A stretch of DNA of 64,000 bases, from NCBI RefSeq assembly GCF_000170855.1, contig NZ_ABCQ01000002.1:124001-188000 (forward strand), in the 5' to 3' direction. The DNA comes from Moritella sp. PE36 (GTDB lineage: Bacteria > Pseudomonadota > Gammaproteobacteria > Enterobacterales > Moritellaceae). Of the stretch, positions 53,451 to 63,245 are shown piece by piece. A program made the translations under genes and the position numbers. Below the pieces are notes generated by a model. That model saw nothing but the letters and a program-made list of their open reading frames with translations, did not search any database and was not told where the DNA came from. Numbering within the stretch: the stretch's first letter is position 1; each line of letters starts with the position of its first letter.

Positions 53451-55669
53451 ACGTTTACCGCCTTAGATGTTTGTCTATCGAATACAGAAAACAACACTGC
53501 TATCACGACAAATAAAATAGCCAGTGTTATTAGCGTATCATCCACGCCAACCCAGAATAATAATTGCCCGACAACAAGCGGCCCAGACACATGGCCCAGT
53601 CGTTCAAGGAAGCGATACGTCGCAGCAATAACTGAGTCCACTTCTTGTCTATCCGCCATCGCATTCACAACATGCGTCACCACAGGCGCATTAATAAGAC
53701 CATGCGATAGCCCCATGCACATCATTGAAAGAGTAGTAAAGACAACAATCATCAGGCTGTCCTCCATTTCAAATGCAGTACCAAGGATAATGAGCGCGAT
53801 CCCGGCAAGCAGGTTACCAACGCTCAATGCAAGCTTACTACTGCCTAACTTATCGACCCAAGGCCCAGCTTTGTGGCTCACCAATAACACCACGGCGGCA
53901 TAAGTCATCAACACTTGACCGATGCTTTCCTTACTAATACCACGCTCAGCAAGCATTAACGGCACCGCAAAAGATACGATACCGGTTAACGCCGCTTTAG
54001 TCGGAATTCCCACCAATAACATGGTGCGAATAAACGCGGGCACTTTCATTAATCGCCAAGAATCTCGCATCATCATCGAGATATTATTTAACAACGAACC
54101 CGAGGCTTTCGTAGACGCTTTCATGCTCGGTAATACAAAGCTAAATAACGTCATCACACCGCCAATAGTGGTCGCTACCATGAATATGGCGCGGTCGCCA
54201 AAGTAGTTAGCTAAGAGTGCCCCAATCGCAGCGCCCGCAATAAATCCAGCATTAAAACAAAATACGATAATACCTGCGGCTTGGGTTTTATTTTTCTTAT
54301 CACTGAAGCGTAAAATATAACCTTGTACCGAAATGAATACGAAAGCTTGGCCCACACCCGACACAATACGCGCAATCAATACACTCACAATACTACCTTC
54401 AGCACTGACACTAAGGATGCCACTACCTAACGTCGACAAAAGCACGCCACATACAAGCACAGTGCGAATATCATAAGTTTCAATTAAGCGTGCGGCAGGT
54501 AGTAAGGTTAAGGCAAAACCTAAAAAGTAGAGTGTGAAGAAAATAGCAGAAGTGCTTGCATCAAGCCCTGAAGATTCTGCTAATGAGGTTAAGAACTGTG
54601 GCATGATTGGTGCCATTAAAGACTCCATCAGCACAGCACCTAAAAACAACGGTTTTAGACGTTCAAGCACTTGTTCTGATGAAGATTGGTTTGCGTCACC
54701 ACCAAGTAGGCGAATAAATGCAAAACAGACCAAGCCACAAGCAAAAAATAAGATCGCGAAGTTTTTTAATATTTTGGTTAACTGCCCCAGTACCACGCTT
54801 GATTGATAAGTAAGGTGCACCTCTGCAAATTCAGACGTCGTAAAACTATAATCTAACCACCCTATACGCCCCAACATCGGTAGCATAATGCTTTGGTTAT
54901 ATTGAGAATCCGCAACTAACTCGGCATTTTTATACACAGCAATAGTAGCCACTTCAGGATTAGCTTTGCGGAAGTTATCCAACATGCTATCAATCCCCGT
55001 CACCAGGCTCTGGTCAATATTATATTCCAGTACAGGGGCTAAACGGTGACTCACAATATCCGCTAACGATACGGCCTTATTACGTAAACCATCATGATAT
55101 AAGCTACCAACAAGTAGCACGACACTGATTGCCATACTAAAAAATACCACGATAAAACTCGTTAAATACACTTTTCGACGCTGAGTTCGAAGCACCGAAA
55201 CAATAAATAAAACCAGTAAAAATGCAATCAACCACACCATAGGTTGAAAAACATCGGTCACGACTTCTTCTACTTTTTCAGGACTGAATGCAATTTTTAA
55301 ATAACCTACCTGGGTGAATTTATTGTTGAGTGGGATCGTCATGTAGTTATCATCGAGGATAGTTTCTCCCGCATGATACAGTTCATCGTGGCCAGCGAAT
55401 AACGCTAACCCAGTAACCGATGAATTCGAGTTAACAATCGGCTGCAATACCAGATTTAACCCTGCGATTTCAGGTAACGGCACACCCGAGTTGAGTATCT
55501 GTTCGATGCCTAATTTAGCCGCTTGAGTTTGCGCTAAAATGGTGTCGGTTGATAATTCGCGATGACTTTTTAGCGCTTGTGCATAACCTACAACCAGTAT
55601 TAGCAATAATGACATTGTCACTACTACTACACCAAACGTAAGCCGAAGATTATCGTTAACGGTTCTCAC
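53447..55669 (-). CDS. MFS transporter with N-terminal extracytoplasmic sensor half
   Basis: A 740-aa protein in two parts. The N-terminal part (about 1-325) has TM segments at about 10-31, 141-160, 168-190 and 300-322, enclosing two periplasmic regions (about 32-140 and 191-299), the arrangement of sensor modules in signalling proteins. The C-terminal part (about 335-740) is a complete 12-segment MFS carrier with FFTLYFLGFALTLLPAARLIETYDIRTVLVCGVLL and a second repeat after about 545. Carriers with such sensor halves are rare in my knowledge. It lies eight bases after the ATP-grasp gene and overlaps the next gene by four bases. Confidence 0.82.
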   Translation of the reverse strand: MRTVNDNLRLTFGVVVVTMSLLLILVVGYAQALKSHRELSTDTILAQTQAAKLGIEQILNSGVPLPEIAGLNLVLQPIVNSNSSVTGLALFAGHDELYHAGETILDDNYMTIPLNNKFTQVGYLKIAFSPEKVEEVVTDVFQPMVWLIAFLLVLFIVSVLRTQRRKVYLTSFIVVFFSMAISVVLLVGSLYHDGLRNKAVSLADIVSHRLAPVLEYNIDQSLVTGIDSMLDNFRKANPEVATIAVYKNAELVADSQYNQSIMLPMLGRIGWLDYSFTTSEFAEVHLTYQSSVVLGQLTKILKNFAILFFACGLVCFAFIRLLGGDANQSSSEQVLERLKPLFLGAVLMESLMAPIMPQFLTSLAESSGLDASTSAIFFTLYFLGFALTLLPAARLIETYDIRTVLVCGVLLSTLGSGILSVSAEGSIVSVLIARIVSGVGQAFVFISVQGYILRFSDKKNKTQAAGIIVFCFNAGFIAGAAIGALLANYFGDRAIFMVATTIGGVMTLFSFVLPSMKASTKASGSLLNNISMMMRDSWRLMKVPAFIRTMLLVGIPTKAALTGIVSFAVPLMLAERGISKESIGQVLMTYAAVVLLVSHKAGPWVDKLGSSKLALSVGNLLAGIALIILGTAFEMEDSLMIVVFTTLSMMCMGLSHGLINAPVVTHVVNAMADRQEVDSVIAATYRFLERLGHVSGPLVVGQLLFWVGVDDTLITLAILFVVIAVLFSVFDRQTSKAVNV

Positions 55670-55677
55670 TGTCGCTC

Positions 55678-56832
55678 CTAAGCACTTTTCAAACTGAAAA
55701 AATCATCGTTAAAACAATGTGCTAACGATTCAGGACGCTGTGCTTGTAAATACACCAAACGATTGAAAACCAAAGATTGGATCAAATCTTGATAGCTCAT
55801 GCCTTCATTGTGAATATCGTGACAAACAATACTGAGTTTATCGCCTTCAGGACGTTTCAAATCTGGCTTTGGATTCGCTTCAAGGACATATAATTTACCC
55901 TTGCAGTCCATGCGTAAATCAACACGCACAAGCGTACCGAGTCCCAATTGCTGATAAATCTTATTACCCAAATCAATTAATGACTGGCGTAATTCAGGTT
56001 CATCTACTTTTAATAAACGATCACTGGTAATCGGTTTTACATCCATCGACGTAAAAATGGGTTCATCGTCTGCAAGTACACGTTCCGTCACCGAAAATGC
56101 AAAAGGTGAATCTAACTGATTTAACTTGTCGTTTTTAAATATCACCGAACCTGCAACCGCGACCACAAACTCACGGCCAGACAGATAAGGTTCAATCATG
56201 ACGATGTTATTTGTCGCAGCCTGCACTATTTTTACTTTACCAGCGAGGTCTGCACGATCAAACACCGGATAAACATGTATCGAGGCACGGCCAGAAACAG
56301 GTTTCACAATAAATCGGCCACCGAAATCAGCGTCAATTTGGTCTAACGCCTCTTTATTCACCGCATCGGTAATACACTCACCCAAACCAACGGTAATAAA
56401 AGGCGCAGTTGGAATCCCAGCCGCTTTTATTTCATGTTTGAACAAATGTTTGTTATCGAGTAAGCCAGCCGTCATTGGCGAATGACCGACATAAGGCACC
56501 CCCAACATTTCCAACATCGACGGTAAATGACACATCGAATCAAAGCCTTGAAGGCCACCACTATTCGTGATCACCAGATCAATGTTTAGCGCTTTTAAGC
56601 GTTGTGGCAAGTCCATGTTTTCAGGTAATACATCAATATGTTGAAATCCAGACTCACGTAAAGCATCTGCAATATCATAAGCCACGGACTGATATGTTTT
56701 TGTTGAACGCGGACTCAAATTCTTATAAATAAAGCTATCCGGCTGTGTTTTTTCGCCACCATGCACAACGGCAATGTTAAGTGAACGTCGAATCCATTGG
56801 ATTTGTTCGATTGTGAATGTGCTGTTTTCCAA
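55678..56832 (-). CDS. ATP-grasp ligase, D-Ala-D-Ala ligase-like
   Basis: A 384-aa cytoplasmic enzyme. NIAVVHGGEK (about residues 19-28) and IDLVITNSGGLQGFDSMCHLPSMLEMLGVPYVG match the N-domain of D-Ala-D-Ala ligases; GLLDNKHLFKHEIKAAGIPTAPF begins the ATP-grasp, and RFIVKPVSGRASIHV and VRVDLRMDCKGKLYVLEANPKPDLKRP give the ATP loop and metal-binding end. The family condenses two amino acids or similar acids using ATP. It is too different in the end motif (EANPKPDL) to be called Ddl, so the substrate is open. It is embedded in the T6SS operon and coupled to a sensor-MFS and two binding proteins. Confidence 0.82.
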   Translation of the reverse strand: MENSTFTIEQIQWIRRSLNIAVVHGGEKTQPDSFIYKNLSPRSTKTYQSVAYDIADALRESGFQHIDVLPENMDLPQRLKALNIDLVITNSGGLQGFDSMCHLPSMLEMLGVPYVGHSPMTAGLLDNKHLFKHEIKAAGIPTAPFITVGLGECITDAVNKEALDQIDADFGGRFIVKPVSGRASIHVYPVFDRADLAGKVKIVQAATNNIVMIEPYLSGREFVVAVAGSVIFKNDKLNQLDSPFAFSVTERVLADDEPIFTSMDVKPITSDRLLKVDEPELRQSLIDLGNKIYQQLGLGTLVRVDLRMDCKGKLYVLEANPKPDLKRPEGDKLSIVCHDIHNEGMSYQDLIQSLVFNRLVYLQAQRPESLAHCFNDDFFSLKSA

Positions 56833-56905
56833 AATATTCTCTTCTTACAAAAATTTAAACGAATGCGTGATTAATATTAATCACGCATTTAAATTAAAAA
56901 ATCGA

Positions 56906-57862
56906 TTAATGATCAATTGACCATTCTACTAATTCTCTTGTTTCATCAAGATATGCATCGAAGCAAGTAACATGAGCCGTTACTTCTACAGCTGTTGTTT
57001 GTAATACCACACTCATAGCCTGAACTTTGTCAATATAGTGCTTCACTTCGTGATAACTCATCGCTACATTATCTCGAGCTCTTCGGATATGAAGCTCCTT
57101 TAGTCCCGCATTACTTGCTAACCCATTTTCAGAAAAATCACTCTCAACAAGGCGTTCAAGAATTACCTGACGGCTATCGAGCAACACCGCCGCTTGCTTT
57201 AATTTAGCTAAATTACGTTGCAACTTTGGTCCCAGTTCTGCGATATCTTTTGCATGCCATTTTGCGACTTTACGTTGTCCTTCTGATGCACCAAGTGAAC
57301 CTTGTAAAGCAGCAAGGTTACTAGAGTCATACTTTGCACGTTTGCGTTTTTTTCTAGCATCGCCAAGTCCTTTACTCGCAGCTTCTATACCTTTAAATGT
57401 ATACTTCACTGCAATCGTCCCCCCTGGAATTAGACTAAAAGGGATTTTGATAAATTTAATCGGTGTCTTCTTATTCGCACGAAGTTTATCCGCGATGCTA
57501 CGTTTAATTTGATAACCTTTCCCACTGGTTGCTGAGTCATAAGCATGCTTTGATTGATCGATATAATCACCTCCACCATATGTTTTTTTATTATGGCGTA
57601 AATGACTGACAAAACTATCTGATTGCGACATGCTTGGTGATGCGAACGCTTGTAATTTCTGAGCTAACACGCGGCTGAAATAACTAGAAAACTTTTGTTT
57701 TGCCCCCTCAACTATTGCGGACTGTTCTACTTTACTTACAATATATTGGTCGATTAAAGGACTAAGCTTAGAAAACACGAGCCCAGAAGCGACATCTATA
57801 ATAGGATCTGCTTTAGCAACCATCTTAGCTGCATTTGTTTTACCTGTTTCTGTATTCGGCAT
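56906..57862 (-). CDS. unknown T6SS-operon protein between clpV and ATP-grasp gene
   Basis: A 318-aa protein with no signal peptide. Residues 100-200 are very basic (DARKKRKRAKYD, HLRHNKKTYGGG), and the C-terminal third is helical, ending with a short acidic block (DAYLDETRELVEWSIDH). A Gly-Thr hydrophobic stretch (IKIPFSLIPGGTIAVKYTFKGIE) is near 140-165. I recognise no family or catalytic motif. It is co-transcribed: 18 bases after clpV and 73 before the ATP-grasp gene. It could be an effector, a chaperone or a structural accessory. Confidence 0.7.
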   Translation of the reverse strand: MPNTETGKTNAAKMVAKADPIIDVASGLVFSKLSPLIDQYIVSKVEQSAIVEGAKQKFSSYFSRVLAQKLQAFASPSMSQSDSFVSHLRHNKKTYGGGDYIDQSKHAYDSATSGKGYQIKRSIADKLRANKKTPIKFIKIPFSLIPGGTIAVKYTFKGIEAASKGLGDARKKRKRAKYDSSNLAALQGSLGASEGQRKVAKWHAKDIAELGPKLQRNLAKLKQAAVLLDSRQVILERLVESDFSENGLASNAGLKELHIRRARDNVAMSYHEVKHYIDKVQAMSVVLQTTAVEVTAHVTCFDAYLDETRELVEWSIDH

Positions 57863-57880
57863 AATTACTGCTCCATTTAT

Positions 57881-60490
57881 TTAATTAATGGCAATTGCCA
57901 CGGCACCATCTACAACACTGATATTGACGCTGGTGATGCTTTGCCCTTCACTTATTCTCGTGATACATTGCGTCGCCAGTTCTGGTACTAATCGACGATT
58001 AATGATTTGTTCAATGGCTCTAGCACCTGTTTCTGGCGAATTATTTTGGCTCACTAAATAATCCACCAAGTCACTGTCATAACTGAACTCAGCGTTATAA
58101 TAACCACTCACTCTTTTCTCAATTCGACGTAAAGAAAGACGCGCAATTTCAGCCATTTCAGTATCATTGAGAGGGAAATATGGCACCACGGTCGTACGAC
58201 CAATAAAGGCAGGTTTAAAATACTGCTGTAAAGCAGGCGAGATCGTCTGAGTCAAAGCAGATACATCTGGACGCTCGATCTGGCAGGCATCAACAACCGC
58301 ACTATCTGCCGCATTAGATGTCATGATGATAAGCGTATTTCTAAAGTCAATTTCACGACCTTCACTGTCTGAAATAGTGCCTTTATCAAAGATTTGATAA
58401 AATATATCGTGAACACCGGGATGCGCTTTTTCCATTTCATCAAGTAACAATACCGAGTAAGGATTTTTACGTACCGCTTCGGTTAACACACCACCTTTAC
58501 CGTAACCAACATAACCCGCAGGCGAGCCAAGTAGCATTGATACTTTGTGCTCTTCTTTAAATTCAGTCATATTGATGGTCGTGATATTTTTCTCACCACC
58601 GTAAAGCAGATCCGTTAATGCCAACGCGGTTTCTGTTTTACCCACACCACTCGGTCCACACATTAAGAACACACCGACGGGTTTACGTGGATCAGTTAAT
58701 CCAGCGCGAGACATACGAATCGCTTTGGCTATTTCATGAATAGGAGCATGTTGCCCAATAACACGTTTTCCGAGTTCAGCTTCAAGGTTAAGTAAACGTT
58801 TCACATCATCTTTAACCATGTTACCAACAGGGATCCCAGTCCATAACGCAATCACTTCAGCAATAGTCTGCTTATCTACCTGTGCCATCACCAAGGGGGA
58901 CTCACCTTGAATACTGCGCAGTTCCGTCATTTTTTCACTTAACAGTGCCTGCATTGGCGTATCTGCAACCTGTTCACCCGCAAGAAAACGTTCTCCAATA
59001 ACATCCTGTAATCTTAAAATTTCGGTCACACATTCTTTTTCTATATTCCAACGCGAGTTTAACGCCTCGTATTCAGACTCCAGTTGATTACATTTCTGTT
59101 CAATCGCCACCAATTTTTCAGTGCCGTTCGCATACATCGCATCTTCATATGTAAACGAGGTACGCTCATTGTGCGCATAACGGATCTGTTCAGCTAACCC
59201 ATCTAATTGTTGCGGTAATGCACTCTGGCTCAAGCCAATACGTGAACACGCCGTATCTAATAAACTAATCGCTTTATCAGGTAATTTTCGTTCTGGTAAA
59301 AAGCGTATTGACAACTGAACCGCAGCTTCAATTGCTTCTTCCAATACCGCCACGTTATGGTGTTTTTGCAAACTACCCGCAACACCTCGTAGCATTTGAA
59401 TGGCATCTTCTTCACTCGGTTCACCCACAGCAACAAGCTGAAAACGACGCGTCAGTGCGGCATCGGTTTCAAAATACTGCTTATACTCAGCCCACGTTGT
59501 TGCAGCAATCGTTCTAAATTCCCCACGTGCTAACGCTGGTTTTAATAAGTTGGCCGCATCATTTTGTCCTGCAGCACCACCTGCGCCAATTAACGTGTGA
59601 GCTTCATCAATGAACACAATAATTGGGCGTTCAGATTGCTTCACTTCCGTTAACACATCTTTCAAACGGTTTTCAAATTCACCTTTGATACTTGCACCCG
59701 CTTGTAATAAAGACAGATCCAGTGTACGTAACTCCACATTCATCATTGACGGAGGCACGTTACCATCAACAATTTGCTGTGCTAATCCTTCAACAATCGC
59801 GGTTTTACCCACACCCGGATCACCTACAAGGATCGGGCTGTTTTGACGACGACGGCACAGAATATCAATCGATTTACGGATTTCAGGATTACGCCCTGAG
59901 ATTGGATCTAATTCACCTTTACGTGCTGCTTCAGTTAAATTGTGCGTATATTTATCAAGTGCAACAGTACCCACAGACTCATTCGGAGCCATGTCATTAT
60001 GTTGTACTTCACCTGCGGTTGTTTGAGCGCCTTGCTTCGTGGCAACACTTTTTAATGATTCAATCGATACCGTGTTCAACCATGTGGTCAATTCACCGTT
60101 GTATCCACCTTGTTCAATACGCTGCTTGAGTACGAGGAGTACGTGATAACCATTAATTGACGCGTTACTGTGGTTAAGCGACGCTAATAACCAGCAATCT
60201 TTAAGCAGTTCAATCAACGAAGGTGAAAGCGATGGCGAACTGTCGTTGCCACGTGCTAAACAATTTAAGTTCCGGTTAAGCAAATCAATAATTTGTTCAC
60301 GCTCAATACTGCTTTGCGATAACACGCCTTGCCAACCTGATTTTGACTCATTTAATAATTGATAAAACCAGTGTTCAACATCGACACTAAAATGTGTTCG
60401 AGCCATACAATCTGCAGCAGCCTGCTCAAGAGCGCTCTTTAATGTTGGCGTTAATCGCGTCACTAGTTTTTGTAATTCAACGTTAATCAT
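57881..60490 (-). CDS. tssH: T6SS sheath-disassembly ATPase ClpV
   Basis: An 869-aa AAA+ ATPase. The N-domain is at about 1-160. AAA-1 has Walker A GDPGVGKTAIVEGLAQQ (about residues 220-236) and Walker B VIVFIDEAHTLIGAGG; a coiled-coil middle domain follows. AAA-2 has Walker A CGPSGVGKTETALAL (about 610-624) and YSVLLLDEMEKAHPG. Both ATPase sites are intact. ClpV pulls contracted TssB/TssC sheath apart for reuse. It lies nine bases after tssG in the operon. Confidence 0.95.
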   Translation of the reverse strand: MINVELQKLVTRLTPTLKSALEQAAADCMARTHFSVDVEHWFYQLLNESKSGWQGVLSQSSIEREQIIDLLNRNLNCLARGNDSSPSLSPSLIELLKDCWLLASLNHSNASINGYHVLLVLKQRIEQGGYNGELTTWLNTVSIESLKSVATKQGAQTTAGEVQHNDMAPNESVGTVALDKYTHNLTEAARKGELDPISGRNPEIRKSIDILCRRRQNSPILVGDPGVGKTAIVEGLAQQIVDGNVPPSMMNVELRTLDLSLLQAGASIKGEFENRLKDVLTEVKQSERPIIVFIDEAHTLIGAGGAAGQNDAANLLKPALARGEFRTIAATTWAEYKQYFETDAALTRRFQLVAVGEPSEEDAIQMLRGVAGSLQKHHNVAVLEEAIEAAVQLSIRFLPERKLPDKAISLLDTACSRIGLSQSALPQQLDGLAEQIRYAHNERTSFTYEDAMYANGTEKLVAIEQKCNQLESEYEALNSRWNIEKECVTEILRLQDVIGERFLAGEQVADTPMQALLSEKMTELRSIQGESPLVMAQVDKQTIAEVIALWTGIPVGNMVKDDVKRLLNLEAELGKRVIGQHAPIHEIAKAIRMSRAGLTDPRKPVGVFLMCGPSGVGKTETALALTDLLYGGEKNITTINMTEFKEEHKVSMLLGSPAGYVGYGKGGVLTEAVRKNPYSVLLLDEMEKAHPGVHDIFYQIFDKGTISDSEGREIDFRNTLIIMTSNAADSAVVDACQIERPDVSALTQTISPALQQYFKPAFIGRTTVVPYFPLNDTEMAEIARLSLRRIEKRVSGYYNAEFSYDSDLVDYLVSQNNSPETGARAIEQIINRRLVPELATQCITRISEGQSITSVNISVVDGAVAIAIN

Positions 60491-60498
60491 GCAGTGTC

Positions 60499-61479
60499 CT
60501 ACTTTAGTTTTAGTGGCATAACCACATACTGTTGTGTTATTTCAGTCGATGCCAACCTCGCGGATTGACTTAATCGCACACCATAACTCGCATCTCGAGT
60601 TAACTGACAAGCCGGTAATTGTTGTCCAGCCACTTTCATTGCTAAGTTGATTTTGATATTCGAGCCCATGTAATGGCGAATAAATGCGTCGATGGCATCG
60701 CTCAAGACTTTGTTTTTATTGAGCTGTTCAAAGTTTTGATGATTGGGTTTCACTTTGACGTCAAGTTGTTGAAATGCGGTAACCGCACTTTTCCCAAGCA
60801 ATGCGTCAAAGCCCAACTGGTTGTTTTGCCCTGTTGCGCCTAAGTGTGTCAAGCAGCACCCTAATAGCGGCTGATATTCAATATCGCCATGATCGACTTC
60901 AAACTCATACCCAAAATAATCCGCTAATAAGTGCTTGAGTGTTGTTAGACATGTCACCTTCGATCCCATTAACCCGGAGTATTGAATAAGGTGCCCTTGT
61001 GGTAACGCAGTATTAATACTCGTGTCACCCGCAAGGCTAGACAACATCGTAGTGAGTGATTTGTGATGACGGTTCCAGCTAAACCGCTCTTCTTCCGCTT
61101 GGATAACGATGTTGTTCTTGGTTTCGGTCTGGCAATAAAGGCGAAAATAGCGATTATTAAAACCATCCAAAAAATCGACTAAGGCGCTATTACCTTGCTC
61201 AAATGACTCACGTAACGCTTCGCTGTAGTTATAACGAGGCATGACCCCTTGACTGCCAGACAGCGCGGGTAAGTCACACGTAAAATGCCATGAATTGTCA
61301 GTGTATTGCTGAACTTCAACAATGTCTGATTGATGGTATGACGGCAGTAAATGCGTAATAAAATCAAGCTCAGGACGCGCGCCTAACTTAGCCGCATGAT
61401 GCTTCACTAACTGCACCGCCTGCGGTAATTCAAACTTATAAGGCGCGCAACGTAGCGAGCCTAATATAGATTTTTGCAT
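60499..61479 (-). CDS. tssG: T6SS baseplate protein TssG
   Basis: A 326-aa protein of normal length. The N-terminal block KFELPQAVQLVKHHAAKLG and the SGSQGVMPRYNYSEALRESFEQGNSALVDFLDGFNNRYFRLYCQ segment (about 75-115) are the TssG (ImpH/VasB) pattern. It joins TssF and TssK in the baseplate wedge. It overlaps tssF by 19 bases and is followed by clpV. Confidence 0.93.
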   Translation of the reverse strand: MQKSILGSLRCAPYKFELPQAVQLVKHHAAKLGARPELDFITHLLPSYHQSDIVEVQQYTDNSWHFTCDLPALSGSQGVMPRYNYSEALRESFEQGNSALVDFLDGFNNRYFRLYCQTETKNNIVIQAEEERFSWNRHHKSLTTMLSSLAGDTSINTALPQGHLIQYSGLMGSKVTCLTTLKHLLADYFGYEFEVDHGDIEYQPLLGCCLTHLGATGQNNQLGFDALLGKSAVTAFQQLDVKVKPNHQNFEQLNKNKVLSDAIDAFIRHYMGSNIKINLAMKVAGQQLPACQLTRDASYGVRLSQSARLASTEITQQYVVMPLKLK

Positions 61480-63245
61480 CCGAGCCTCCGTGGGAAAACA
61501 CGGTATTCGCCTTCTCGACCATCAAGTAATATCACGACTTGTGTAAAGCTATTAAAACCAGAGAAATACGCAAAAAATCGATCCAATAATTGGGCGAGTA
61601 GCTCAACCCCACCAGCAAGACCCGTCGGGTTTATTGTCACGCTCAGTCGTGTGCCATTAGCAAAACAACTTTTCCCCGAAATACGCACAGGCGCAACAAC
61701 ATGCGCTTGCGACAAACCTTGAATGGATTCGATATAAGCACTGTTTTTGGCACTATTGTTGTGGTTATAAAGTTGCAGCATGACTTTTAATGCCGACACC
61801 GGATCATCGTTACCAAACAGGGCTTGATAGTTAAAATGTAAGTGCGCCAATAGCGGCCAAGCGCCTTGCTCACCAGTGTTGATGTTAGTTTGTTTTGTCG
61901 GGCGACGTAATAACGTCAAATCCGCAGGTAAAGAAATAGAGTCGTGACAATGTAACTGACAAGACGTAGACAATTGGCTCGCCGCATTGCCATTTGTGCA
62001 GGTCGTCGAGATTAACCAAGTGTGTGCTGATTTATCAACATGACTGTGGTCTAAATTTGCAACACGCAATGCACTCGACACCGACTGGTCGCTCATATTT
62101 TCAGACTGCGATAACTGCCAACGTAATCCTATTTCAGCACCGTTAAATTTTTCACCGTATAGCGGCGGTACATTTCGGGGTTTCTGTTCAGTTACGTCCG
62201 TTACATCATCAACCGAAAATAACTGTAACTGCGCTTGTCCACCAACATCCAGCATGATTGGATACTGCGACTGGCTAAAATCGACACGTAATGGCTCTGC
62301 GGTGATGGACTGTAAGTTAATGATAGGCGAACAGAATAAATGAAAATTATTAACACCTAAGCTACGTGCTAACTCCACTGGCATGTCGTCTAAAAAAAAT
62401 CGGATTTTAAGTGTGTTGGTATTGGCATGCTGCAATGCCGACGATAACGCTAACTTAATCGCATGGAATCGCTCTGCAAACATAAAAAATTCGGTTAATA
62501 ACTTAAAACCACCGAAACTACGTACACTATAAGGTAAGACGAATTCTTGCTCTTCAAAACCAACCGGCAAGAGGGCGTCAGCCCCTAATAAAACAACGCT
62601 GTCGTCATATTGAATTGAGATCTGTTGGATCCCCGAAAACAAATGATCGTAAAGGCGCAATATTGTAGATGTTTCACCCCGCAAAAATAACGATAATTCC
62701 GTCAGTTCCAAATCAGAAAACAGGATCGTTGGATCTGTCGTTGTTAATGTCAGTTCAAGCATCGCTTTCGCATGCTCAGCCCCTTTTGGCTTTTGAATAT
62801 CAAAGGGAGCAATAGACGCTGAACAATCCGTTAAGGTGATCGGATATAAATCAACATCTTGCGTTGTGCGGAACACCAAGGTGTCGGTATCGACATCATC
62901 AAGTCCTAAGTGCGTTCCGCGAGGCAGAGTGTACTTTGCAGTGACTTCTTCGCGAGGCAGCATTTTAACCATGCTATAAGCAGGCACAGGGCGTAGATAA
63001 TGTGGAAATAAAAGTTGTAACAAGCTATCCGTTAACTGCGGGTAATCCTCATCTAAACGCTGTTGTAAACGAGCATTCAACAAGGCCACGCTATCAATAA
63101 GACGTGTCACTTGCGGGTCATCAATACTATCGCGACTGATCCCAAGTGACTTAGCGGCACCGGGATGGCGTTGAGCAAAGTGACCCGCATCTTGGCGAAT
63201 AAATGCTAACTCTTGTTCAAAATAACTTAATAATGATTCAGACAA
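61461..63245 (-). CDS. tssF: T6SS baseplate protein TssF
   Basis: A 594-aa protein of normal length. The N-terminus SLLSYFEQELAFIRQDAGHFAQRHPGAAKSLGI and the segment SLLQLLFPHYLRPVPAYSMV are the TssF (ImpG/VasA) signature. The C-terminal end GGVELLAQLLDRFFAYFSGFNSFTQVVI matches the TssG-contacting domain. It is a scaffold of the baseplate. It overlaps tssE by eight bases and tssG by 19 bases. Confidence 0.93.
   Translation of the reverse strand: MSESLLSYFEQELAFIRQDAGHFAQRHPGAAKSLGISRDSIDDPQVTRLIDSVALLNARLQQRLDEDYPQLTDSLLQLLFPHYLRPVPAYSMVKMLPREEVTAKYTLPRGTHLGLDDVDTDTLVFRTTQDVDLYPITLTDCSASIAPFDIQKPKGAEHAKAMLELTLTTTDPTILFSDLELTELSLFLRGETSTILRLYDHLFSGIQQISIQYDDSVVLLGADALLPVGFEEQEFVLPYSVRSFGGFKLLTEFFMFAERFHAIKLALSSALQHANTNTLKIRFFLDDMPVELARSLGVNNFHLFCSPIINLQSITAEPLRVDFSQSQYPIMLDVGGQAQLQLFSVDDVTDVTEQKPRNVPPLYGEKFNGAEIGLRWQLSQSENMSDQSVSSALRVANLDHSHVDKSAHTWLISTTCTNGNAASQLSTSCQLHCHDSISLPADLTLLRRPTKQTNINTGEQGAWPLLAHLHFNYQALFGNDDPVSALKVMLQLYNHNNSAKNSAYIESIQGLSQAHVVAPVRISGKSCFANGTRLSVTINPTGLAGGVELLAQLLDRFFAYFSGFNSFTQVVILLDGREGEYRVFPRRLGCKNLY

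Noticed and set aside
55678..56832. Housekeeping D-Ala-D-Ala ligase (ddl)
   Set aside because: The end motif (EANPKPDL) and N-terminal extension differ from Ddl, and the gene sits in a T6SS operon rather than near mur genes.
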